Shown: in pieces, positions 15,319 through 23,008 of the stretch
How the letters are laid out: each line of letters starts with the position of its first letter
Position numbering within the stretch: the stretch's first letter is position 1
Assembly (NCBI GenBank): GCA_000335735.1
Contig: AMYY01000022.1
Span: 1 to 56,025, forward strand
From: an alpha proteobacterium L41A
GTDB taxonomy: Bacteria; Pseudomonadota; Alphaproteobacteria; Caulobacterales; Caulobacteraceae
DNA length: 56,025 nucleotides
Direction: 5' to 3'
Notes under the pieces: generated by a model
What the model was told of the DNA's origin: nothing
Seen by the model: the letters and a program-made list of their open reading frames with translations, nothing else
Databases searched by the model: none
Position numbers and translations under genes: made by a program

Positions 15319-17013
15319 TCAGGCCTTTGCGATGCGCCCGCCGCCGCTTTCGATGGCGTCCAGCAGGTCCATCACGTCGTCGATGGTGTTGGCCTCTCGC
15401 GCCGGCTTGTCCCAGCGAATGCGGCTGACGCGCGGGAAGCGCATGGCCACGCCGGACTTGTGCCGCGTCGAGCGATTCAGCCCCTCGAAAGCGATCTCCA
15501 GCACCAGGCCGAAATCCCGCTCGGCCCGCACCGACCGCACCGGCCCGAACCGGTCGATGGTGTGATCGCGCACGAACTTGTCGAGTTGCTTCAACTCCTC
15601 GTCAGTAAAGCCGAAATAGGCCTTGCCGACTGGCGTCAGCGCCCCTTCCGGCGTCCAGACGCCGAAGGTGTAGTCGGAATAGAAGCTGGAGCGTTTGCCG
15701 TGGCCCCGCTGGGCGTACATCAGGACGGCGTCGATGACGTGCGGGTCGCGCTTCCATTTGAACCACGGCCCCTTGGGTCGCCCCGCCAGATACGGGCTGT
15801 CCCAGCGTTTCAGCATCAGTCCCTCAGCCGCCGCCCCGACCGGTGGATCGGCCCGCAACCGCGCCAACTGGTCCCAATCGGCGTAATCGACCACCGGCGA
15901 CAGGTGCAGTCGCTCGCCGGTATGACCATTGACCAGGGCCTCCAGGCGCGCCCGACGCTCTCGCAGCGGCAGACCGCGCAGGTCCTCGCCGTCCTGGGCC
16001 AGCAGGTCATAGGCGACGACCGCCGCCGGAAAGGCCTGCATCGCCTTGGCGTCGACCGACTTGCGGTTCAGCCGCTGCTGAAGGTCCCCGAACGGCGCGA
16101 CCGCCCCGTCGCGCCACACGATCAGCTCGCCATCGATCGCGCCTTCAAACGCCAGGGCGTCCATCACATCGGGAAAGGAGCCCGAAATCTCGTCGCCGGT
16201 ACGGGAATAAAGTTTGCGGACCTCGCCCTCCAGCACCGCCTGAACCCGGATGCCGTCCCACTTCCATTCGGCCGCATAGTCGGCTGGCGACAGTTTGGGC
16301 AGATCGACCGCTTCATCGATGGCGACGGCCAGCATGACGGGTCGGAACCGGCCGGGCGCATCCGGGCTGGGCCGCTCCGCCCTGCCCTCCAGCCAGGCGA
16401 ACAGATCGGTGTAGGGCGGCTCGACCGCGTGCCAGACCTCCTCGATAGCCGAGGCATCCAACGCCTCCAGCGTCATCTGCGCCTCGTCGCCGTCCGGCGA
16501 AGGCGGCGCCATCACCGCATCCGGGCGCATCATCGCCGCCGCCGTCTTGGCCAGCCGCGCCGACAGGCCCACGCGCAAGGCCCCGGTCATCAGCTTCAGC
16601 AGCGCCCATCGTCCTTTCGGCTCCAGCGCATCCAGCCAGCCTTCCAGAAGACCAAGCACCTCCGTCCGCGTGGCGGTCCTCAGCGCCTCGACAACCTCGG
16701 CCAGTTCGGGCTCGCGGTTCGGCCGATGGTCCGGCGTCACCGGCCAGATCAGGGCCACCGTCTCCGCCAGATCGCCCACATAGTCGTAGGACCAGCCGAA
16801 CAGCACGCTGTCGACCCGGCCTTCGACCGCCTTTCGGATCATGGCCGGCTTGGCCGCGTCGAACGTCAGGTCGCCGGTCAGGGCCGCCAGCGCCCAACCC
16901 CGATCCGGATCGGGCGTCGCCCTCAGATAGTCACGCACCAGCACCAGCTTCGCATTGCGCGAAGCCGTCAGGGACAGGCGATCAAGAAGCTCGGCGAAGG
17001 CGCGCATCGTCAT
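15319..17013 (-). CDS. ATP-dependent DNA ligase
   Basis: The 564-residue product joins nicks with ATP via a lysyl-AMP intermediate. Residues 1-210 form the ligase N-terminal DNA-binding domain. The nucleotidyltransferase motif is EWKWDGIRVQ with K251, followed by RLYSRTGDE-like KLYSRTGDEISGSFPD, DGELIVWRDG, EGLMLKRWDSPY and the oligonucleotide-fold end WFKWKRDPHVIDAVL. Length and layout match the bacterial repair ligase usually encoded with an MBL-fold exonuclease and an Lhr-type helicase. None of those partners is adjacent here: an RcnB-like gene lies upstream and an MscS gene downstream. Confidence 0.93.
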   Translation of the reverse strand: MTMRAFAELLDRLSLTASRNAKLVLVRDYLRATPDPDRGWALAALTGDLTFDAAKPAMIRKAVEGRVDSVLFGWSYDYVGDLAETVALIWPVTPDHRPNREPELAEVVEALRTATRTEVLGLLEGWLDALEPKGRWALLKLMTGALRVGLSARLAKTAAAMMRPDAVMAPPSPDGDEAQMTLEALDASAIEEVWHAVEPPYTDLFAWLEGRAERPSPDAPGRFRPVMLAVAIDEAVDLPKLSPADYAAEWKWDGIRVQAVLEGEVRKLYSRTGDEISGSFPDVMDALAFEGAIDGELIVWRDGAVAPFGDLQQRLNRKSVDAKAMQAFPAAVVAYDLLAQDGEDLRGLPLRERRARLEALVNGHTGERLHLSPVVDYADWDQLARLRADPPVGAAAEGLMLKRWDSPYLAGRPKGPWFKWKRDPHVIDAVLMYAQRGHGKRSSFYSDYTFGVWTPEGALTPVGKAYFGFTDEELKQLDKFVRDHTIDRFGPVRSVRAERDFGLVLEIAFEGLNRSTRHKSGVAMRFPRVSRIRWDKPAREANTIDDVMDLLDAIESGGGRIAKA

Positions 17014-17054
17014 CCATCTTGGGCGCCGGAAGCGTCGCCGTCCCCCTCAGAACG

Positions 17055-17085
17055 AAAAACGCCCCGGAGGTTTCCCTCCGGGGCG
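17055..17085 (-). terminator. Intrinsic terminator after the RcnB-like gene
   Basis: An 11-bp perfect stem (CGCCCCGGAGG at 17060-17070 with CCTCCGGGGCG at 17075-17085) closes a TTTC/GAAA loop. On the minus strand it is followed directly by GTTTTTCG. It lies 21 bp past the stop at 17106, which fits Rho-independent termination. Confidence 0.88.
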
Positions 17086-17105
17086 CATCTCAAATCCCTA
17101 GCGGA

Positions 17106-17570
17106 TCAGTTGAACAGGCCGGCGATCACGGCGGTGATCAAACCACCGGCGACGGCGGAAAGAACCACGTCATTGCCGCTGCGGACATATTGATAGCCAC
17201 GGGGCGGCGCACGCAGGCCATAGCGGTCGTAGTCGTTCACCACATAGGCGTTGGTGCGATAGTAGGACGGCATCCGCTGACCATAGCTCCACGTCCGAAC
17301 CGCATAGCCGCGCGGCGGGACATAGCGCGGGGCGTAGTAGCGACGTTCCGCACGCTGCCAACGCTCATAGGCGCGCTGTTGCTGGCGGTACTCGCGCAGT
17401 TCTCGACGGTATTCACGGCGGTCGTGACGATAGTCGCGACGATCATCCCGGTGCTCGTAGCGGTGCTCGTAGCGATGGTCATGGCGCGATTGCGCGGAAG
17501 CCGCGCCGGCGGCGCCCAGAGCGGTCGTGGCCATCAGGGCGGCCATCGTGGCGGTCAGGATCTTTCTCAT
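17106..17570 (-). CDS. RcnB-like periplasmic protein
   Basis: The 154-residue product starts with a Sec signal peptide (MRKILTATMAALMATTALG, cleavage likely after ASAQ near residue 27). A segment very rich in Arg, Tyr, Asp and His follows, with repeated YEHR units (about 28-78), then PPRGYAVRTWSYGQRMP and a short domain ending in a hydrophobic helix (VVLSAVAGGLITAVIAGLF). This is the layout of RcnB/YohN-family proteins, which influence nickel and cobalt homeostasis. The Gly-rich C-terminal helix is typical of alphaproteobacterial members. The metal role is from family knowledge only. It is monocistronic with its own terminator. Confidence 0.85.
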   Translation of the reverse strand: MRKILTATMAALMATTALGAAGAASAQSRHDHRYEHRYEHRDDRRDYRHDRREYRRELREYRQQQRAYERWQRAERRYYAPRYVPPRGYAVRTWSYGQRMPSYYRTNAYVVNDYDRYGLRAPPRGYQYVRSGNDVVLSAVAGGLITAVIAGLFN

Positions 17571-17694
17571 GATCGTGTCTCCATCTGCGCCGAAGAACGT
17601 CGGCTTGGGTGCAGTTATGGAGCCCGGCGACTGAGGCGGACCTGAACCGGCGTTATCGGCTGCGGTTCATGTCCCGAACACAGGCTCGCCGCAA

Positions 17695-19512
17695 TCAGGC
17701 GGCGACCGAGGTTTCAGGCTGCGGCGCGACCATCTGCGCCACCGCCTCGCGCCCGCCGCTGACGCGCCCCATCAGGGCGGCCAAGGCGCCGAAATCGATC
17801 GGCTTGTTGAGATAGGCGTCCGCACCCGCTTCAAGACCGGCCTCGTGATCCTCGTGACGTGCCGAGGCCGAGAGGACAACAATAGGTGTGCCGGTGTTGA
17901 GACCGCCTTCGCGGATCATGCGGGTCGCCGTCAGTCCGTCCATCACCGGCATGTTCACATCCATGATGATGAGGTCGAACGGCTGCTCCTTGGCGATATC
18001 GACGGCGACATGGCCGTTCTCCGCTGTCGAGGTGACGTGGCTGGCCGAGCTCATCCAGGCTTCCAGGATCATGCGGTTCACCGGGTGATCCTCGACCACG
18101 AGGACGCGCAGCGACTCGCCGCCTTCGATTTCGGCATGAACCTCGGCGGCCGCGACCGGCTTGGCCCATTCGACAACCTCGGCCTCGATTTCCAGGGTGA
18201 AGCAGGAACCCTCGCCGAGCTTGGACGTCACGGTGATGTCGCCGCCCATGATATTGGCCATGCGACGCGCGATGGTAAGCCCCAGACCCGTGCCGCCAAA
18301 CCGCCGGGTCGAGGAGGTGTCGACCTGGGTGAAGGGCATGAACAGCCGTTCCAGATCGGCTGCGGCAATACCCGCCCCGCTGTCCTGAACAACAAATTCG
18401 AAGCGCGCGCGCTGGTCTGACACGCGGTGACCGCGCACGAGATAGTGGATCTGGCCAACCTCTGTGAACTTGACCGCGTTGGATAAAAGGTTCTGCACCA
18501 CCTGACAGACCCGCAGCGGATCGCCGCGCACCACCGTCGGAATCTCGCCTTCCACGGTCGAGACGAACGCTAGCCCCTTGGCTTCGGCCTGCGCCTCGAA
18601 CGGGCCGGTGATGCGCTTGTTGAGGTCTTCGATGACAATGTCGACTACCTCGAAGTTCATCTTGCCCGCCTCGATCTTAGTCATGTCGAGGATGTCGTTC
18701 AGCAGGGACAGCAGGTTATCGCCAGAGTTGCGGATGATCGACAGATACTCCCGCTGCGTCGCCTCCAGACGGGTCGCGCTAAGCAACTGGGCGGCGCCCA
18801 GCACGCCGTTCATCGGCGTGCGCAGTTCGTGCGAGATCACACCCAGGAAGTTCGACTTGGCTTCGTTGGCGGCATTGGCCTTGTCGCGGGCGGCTTCCAG
18901 CTCTTCGATCAGATGGGCCTGGTGGGACTGAAACGCCCGGATGCGGTCTTCGCGCAGCAGAGTCATGGTCACAAGAACGAACAGACCGGCCGCGGTGAAG
19001 GGCAGAACCGCCAGCATCGACCAGAACTCGGACGTGCCCCACAGGCTGAACAGGATGATCGTCGCAGCCGCGCCATAGGGCGAGGAGATGATCACGGCCT
19101 GACGCGGCGAACTGCGCAGCTGTGCGAAAACCAGCACATAGCCGGAAATGATCAGGGCGAGCGCGAGAGGGCGTCCAAATTCGGAGGGCGAGAACCAGGC
19201 CAACAGAGGCGCGATCGCCCAGGCGCCTGTCGTCACGGTGGCCACGATCGGGAAGATCAGCCCCCAGTTCTTGTCGACCCGCTGACTGACCCGACGCTCG
19301 ACCAGACCGCGCAGCGAACCGGCGGCAAGCGTGCCGCCAAACCACAGCAGCGCCGGCCAGAATCCGACCGTACCCAGCAGGCCCACGGCCCAGGACGCGA
19401 TGATCATGTAGCGGAGATACTGCGTCTGCAGGATGGCGGTCAGCGCCTGAGCCGCGTCGCCGGCGCGTTCTTCGCCCGGGAGCGCCTTCGCGACGCCATC
19501 TGATTCCACCAT
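17695..19512 (-). CDS. Hybrid sensor histidine kinase/response regulator
   Basis: The 605-residue product has about six N-terminal transmembrane helices (roughly 35-190) and a coiled linker. A HisKA domain follows with H228 in FLGVISHELRTPMNG, then a HATPase domain (NLLSNAVKFTE, DSGAGI, FGGTGLGLTIARR) and a C-terminal receiver with phosphoacceptor D518 in IIMDVNMPVMDG and K in LNKPIDF. All catalytic residues are intact, so phosphate can pass from H228 to D518, with an external Hpt probably next. ATG 19512 is chosen because GTGGGGA lies upstream; ATG 19545 lacks one. The stimulus is unknown, since no periplasmic sensor loop of size is seen. Confidence 0.92.
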   Translation of the reverse strand: MVESDGVAKALPGEERAGDAAQALTAILQTQYLRYMIIASWAVGLLGTVGFWPALLWFGGTLAAGSLRGLVERRVSQRVDKNWGLIFPIVATVTTGAWAIAPLLAWFSPSEFGRPLALALIISGYVLVFAQLRSSPRQAVIISSPYGAAATIILFSLWGTSEFWSMLAVLPFTAAGLFVLVTMTLLREDRIRAFQSHQAHLIEELEAARDKANAANEAKSNFLGVISHELRTPMNGVLGAAQLLSATRLEATQREYLSIIRNSGDNLLSLLNDILDMTKIEAGKMNFEVVDIVIEDLNKRITGPFEAQAEAKGLAFVSTVEGEIPTVVRGDPLRVCQVVQNLLSNAVKFTEVGQIHYLVRGHRVSDQRARFEFVVQDSGAGIAAADLERLFMPFTQVDTSSTRRFGGTGLGLTIARRMANIMGGDITVTSKLGEGSCFTLEIEAEVVEWAKPVAAAEVHAEIEGGESLRVLVVEDHPVNRMILEAWMSSASHVTSTAENGHVAVDIAKEQPFDLIIMDVNMPVMDGLTATRMIREGGLNTGTPIVVLSASARHEDHEAGLEAGADAYLNKPIDFGALAALMGRVSGGREAVAQMVAPQPETSVAA

Positions 19513-19592
19513 AAGCCCAGATCCCCACGTTCTGTTTGGTCGCATGACGCTAAGACGAAGGTTCTAAGACGGTGTGAACGTGGTTCTTTCGG

Positions 19593-19889
19593 TCACGACG
19601 CCTCCTCCGGCGTCAGCGCCTTGATCGAAAGAGCGTGGACCGGTCCGGCCATCTCGTCCTTCAACAGGGCGTTGACCGCGCGCTGTCGCGCCAGCCGCGA
19701 TTCCCCCTGGAAAGCGGCGGACACGATCACCAGATTGAAATGGCTTTCGCCGCCGGGCTTGGCGTCCATTCCGCCTTCATGATGATGTCCGGCGTGACGC
19801 CAGCTGTCGTCTTCGACCTCCAGACGCAAGGGCGACAGCCCCGCCGTCAGTTTTGCACGAATAATCGTCGCCACCGGGCCTTCAGACAT
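19593..19889 (-). CDS. bolA: BolA-family protein
   Basis: The 98-residue product has the BolA fold: an N-terminal helix (VATIIRAKLTAGLSPLRLEV), the SHFNLVIVSAAFQG strand region with conserved histidines, LARQRAVNALLKDEM and a closing MAGPVHALSIKALTPEE. BolA proteins pair with monothiol glutaredoxins and [2Fe-2S] clusters and affect iron status and morphology. An HHH cluster (HAGHHHEGG) sits in the variable loop. ATG 19889 fits the family start. It is divergent from the J-domain gene with 45 bp between starts, so the promoters must overlap. Confidence 0.93.
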   Translation of the reverse strand: MSEGPVATIIRAKLTAGLSPLRLEVEDDSWRHAGHHHEGGMDAKPGGESHFNLVIVSAAFQGESRLARQRAVNALLKDEMAGPVHALSIKALTPEEAS

Positions 19890-19934
19890 GATCGATTCCT
19901 TGATGCTGTCCCAATCGGGCTTACACTTCGGCTG

Positions 19935-20603
19935 ATGTCCGCCTCCTTTCAATACAAGCCGCGCTTCACCGACATTCGGGTGAAGCCGCCCAAGCCCGAG
20001 GAAGAGGCGGCGAAAGCCGACGTCCTTCACCTGAAGCCGGGCGAAAAGCCGTGCCAGTGGCCCGACTGCCGTCGGGCCGCCGCCGCCAAGGCGCCCAAGT
20101 CGCGCGAGCGGCTGAACGACTTCTACGAATTCTGCCAGCCGCACGCCGGCGAATACAACAAGGGCTGGAACTTCTACGCCGGCATGAGCGAAGGCCAGAT
20201 TCGCGCCGCCCAGGAAAACGAGGCCATGACCGGCGGGCGCCCGACATGGGAGATGCAGGCCGGCAAGTTCACGCGCGAAGCCGCCGCCTTCGCCGCCAAG
20301 ATGGGCACCTCGAACACCACCGGCGCCGGCTCATGGCGCGACAGCTTCGGCCTGTTCGGGCGCAAGGGCGATCAGGCGCCGCAGTCCGCGACCGAGGACC
20401 GTCGCATCGGCAAGCTGGAACGCGCCGCCCTCGCCGACCTCGACTTGGACCCGGGCGCGGACAAGGCGAAGATCAAGGCTCAGTATCACGAGTTGCTGAA
20501 GCGGTTTCACCCCGACACCAACAGCGGCGACCGCAGCGCCGAGGCCAAGCTGCAACGCGTGATCAAGGCCTGGAAAACGCTGAAGAAGGCCGGCCTGGCC
20601 TGA
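19935..20603 (+). CDS. J-domain protein (C-terminal DnaJ domain)
   Basis: The 222-residue product carries its J domain at the C-terminus (about 165-220), with the Hsp70-stimulating HPD at 192-194 in LKRFHPDTNSGD. The N-terminal part has three cysteines (C40, C45, C67) in CQWPDC and FCQPH that could bind a metal, and a YNKGWNFYAGMS segment. This architecture is seen in Caulobacterales and Rhizobiales J proteins of unknown client; it is not DnaJ itself (no G/F region and no zinc repeats). The start at 19935 leaves 45 bp to bolA. The stop is only 4 bp from the convergent SDR gene. Confidence 0.9.
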   Translation: MSASFQYKPRFTDIRVKPPKPEEEAAKADVLHLKPGEKPCQWPDCRRAAAAKAPKSRERLNDFYEFCQPHAGEYNKGWNFYAGMSEGQIRAAQENEAMTGGRPTWEMQAGKFTREAAAFAAKMGTSNTTGAGSWRDSFGLFGRKGDQAPQSATEDRRIGKLERAALADLDLDPGADKAKIKAQYHELLKRFHPDTNSGDRSAEAKLQRVIKAWKTLKKAGLA

Positions 20604-20607
20604 CGGT

Positions 20608-21285
<678 letters not shown>

Positions 21286-21324
21286 GGTCCGGAAACCGGC
21301 GACGGCCGGCTTGGTTGCGCCGGA

Positions 21325-22554
21325 TCAGGGCTGACCTGCCGCCTGGCTGTTCGCGGCGGCCATCATCGGGCTCGACGGCTCGCGGAAATAGCGATCGATC
21401 CCGTCCGCCACGGACTTCATCAGGCGACGGCGCGCGCGCTCGTCAGTCAGAAGCCGCTCGTCCTCGGGATTGGTGATGAAGCCCATTTCCAGCAGCACGG
21501 CCGGCACGTCGGGCGCCAAAAGGACAGCCAGGCCCGCATCGCGATGGCTGCGGCGAAGCAGAGGATGATCCGAGCCCTCCAGATGGGTCAGCAGGACGCG
21601 TGCGAACTGGGCCGAGCGGTTCTGGGTCGCGCGCTGGGTCATGTCGAGCAGGATGCGATCCACCGACGGGTCGCGGCCCGGCAGATGCAGCTCGCGGTGC
21701 CAGTTGTCGCCGCGTGTGAACTCCCGCACGGCCCGGCCCGCGCCCTGCTCCGACAAGGTATAGACGCTGGCCCCGCGCAGCGCCGGATCGGCGCCGGCGT
21801 CGGCGTGCAAGGAAATGAACAGATCGGCGTCGGCCTGACGCGCGATGGAAACGCGGCGATAGAGGTCGACGTATCGGTCGTCGGTCCGGGTCAGCCTGAC
21901 GCGATAACGACCGTTCTTCTCAAGCTCGGCCTTCAACGCCAGGGCGGCGGCCAAAGTGACCTGCTTTTCCTGGGCGCTCGCACCGCTGGCGCCGGGATCA
22001 TTGCCGCCATGGCCGGCGTCGATGACGATCAGGGGGCGTTCGGCGCGACGTGGCGGGGCGCTGGCGCGCGGCGTCGGCGTGGTCGAGGCGCGCGCGGTGC
22101 CTCCCGTCGCCTTTAGGTCCACGACATAACGATAATGGCTGACGCCGTCGCCGGGCGGCAGCAGAAAGCGCCGTTCGATCTCGCTGCCCCGCGCCAGTTC
22201 CAGCTGGACCCGCGACGAACCACCGGACGACGAAACCTCATAGGAGCGCACCAAACCCGAACCGCCGCCGTTCAGACCGCGTCCTGGCGCAACACCGCTG
22301 AGGGCCAGCACCACCCGGCCCTCTCCGCCCGCTTCGATGACGCGCCCCTGCGCCGTCTTGTCCAGATCGATGACGACGCGGGTCCGATCGCCGTCGGCGC
22401 CGAAGCGCACCGCCAGCACATCGCCCTGCGCGCCCCAGGCGAAACCGCGCGTTGCGGACAGACCAACCATGCAGATGACCACGAAGGCCAGGGCGGTCAT
22501 CGCCCACTCCTTGGCGCCCCAGCGCATCAGACCTGTCAAAACGCGACCGCTCAT
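21325..22554 (-). CDS. N-acetylmuramoyl-L-alanine amidase (AMIN + amidase_3)
   Basis: A periplasmic zinc amidase that removes stem peptides from septal peptidoglycan (AmiC type). The 409-residue product has a signal-anchor (about 18-36), an AMIN domain (45-148) with strand-rich VLAVRFGADGDRTRVVIDLD, a Pro/Thr/Arg linker, and the amidase_3 domain from 175 with zinc ligands H182 (DAGHGG), E196 and H250 (SLHAD) and catalytic E356 (LLEMGFITN). All catalytic residues are present. It is divergent from rne across a 454-bp gap. In Caulobacter a single AmiC is needed for cell separation; that role is inferred here. Confidence 0.93.
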   Translation of the reverse strand: MSGRVLTGLMRWGAKEWAMTALAFVVICMVGLSATRGFAWGAQGDVLAVRFGADGDRTRVVIDLDKTAQGRVIEAGGEGRVVLALSGVAPGRGLNGGGSGLVRSYEVSSSGGSSRVQLELARGSEIERRFLLPPGDGVSHYRYVVDLKATGGTARASTTPTPRASAPPRRAERPLIVIDAGHGGNDPGASGASAQEKQVTLAAALALKAELEKNGRYRVRLTRTDDRYVDLYRRVSIARQADADLFISLHADAGADPALRGASVYTLSEQGAGRAVREFTRGDNWHRELHLPGRDPSVDRILLDMTQRATQNRSAQFARVLLTHLEGSDHPLLRRSHRDAGLAVLLAPDVPAVLLEMGFITNPEDERLLTDERARRRLMKSVADGIDRYFREPSSPMMAAANSQAAGQP

Positions 22555-23008
22555 CTGCGTCGGCGAACCCGGTTTAAGCCTACTTGAACCTCATCATGAC
22601 AGAGGCTCGTATTCAGGGGGTTAAGGCGAGCGCCTTTTAATTCTCCCGTTGCATGACTATGCTGTGACCGCTCGCGAACCGATCGCGCCGATTTCGCCTT
22701 TGCGGATCTTGGCGCGCCCTCCTCGCGGCGTTGACTTTCACCAATCCTAGAACCGCCCCGGCCTGGCCGATGGTTCGAAGAGCGGACCAGGGACGCGGCC
22801 TTCCCAAGGGATTGGCGCGCCCGGTTCAGGACCGACGACTTAATGGGCCTTTCCGCCTGCGTTCCCCAACGGCTTGATCAAGCCTTCTTCGCCGTTCTCG
22901 GCGAGGGGATGTCGCGCGCGTCGGCCCTCACCTTCATTCGGCGAGCCGCCATGACCCTGTCCGGAGATCCGGGACGGTCGGCCTGCGCGCGCCAGAGAGA
23001 GACTTTCC
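22555..23008. promoter_or_regulatory. Divergent amidase/rne gap, probable long rne leader
   Basis: No convincing gene lies here. An AT-richer stretch (22570-22665) contains the near-palindrome TTAAGGCGAGCGCCTTTTAA at 22621-22640, a possible operator. TTGACT (22731-22736) and CCTAGAAC (22746-22753, close to the Caulobacter -10 GCTANAWC) are present, but their 11-bp spacing is short for a promoter. RNase E messages often have long autoregulatory leaders, so a transcribed leader of 200 bases or more is plausible. AGAGAGAC, 7-14 bases before the rne ATG, may act as a weak ribosome-binding site. Confidence 0.5.
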
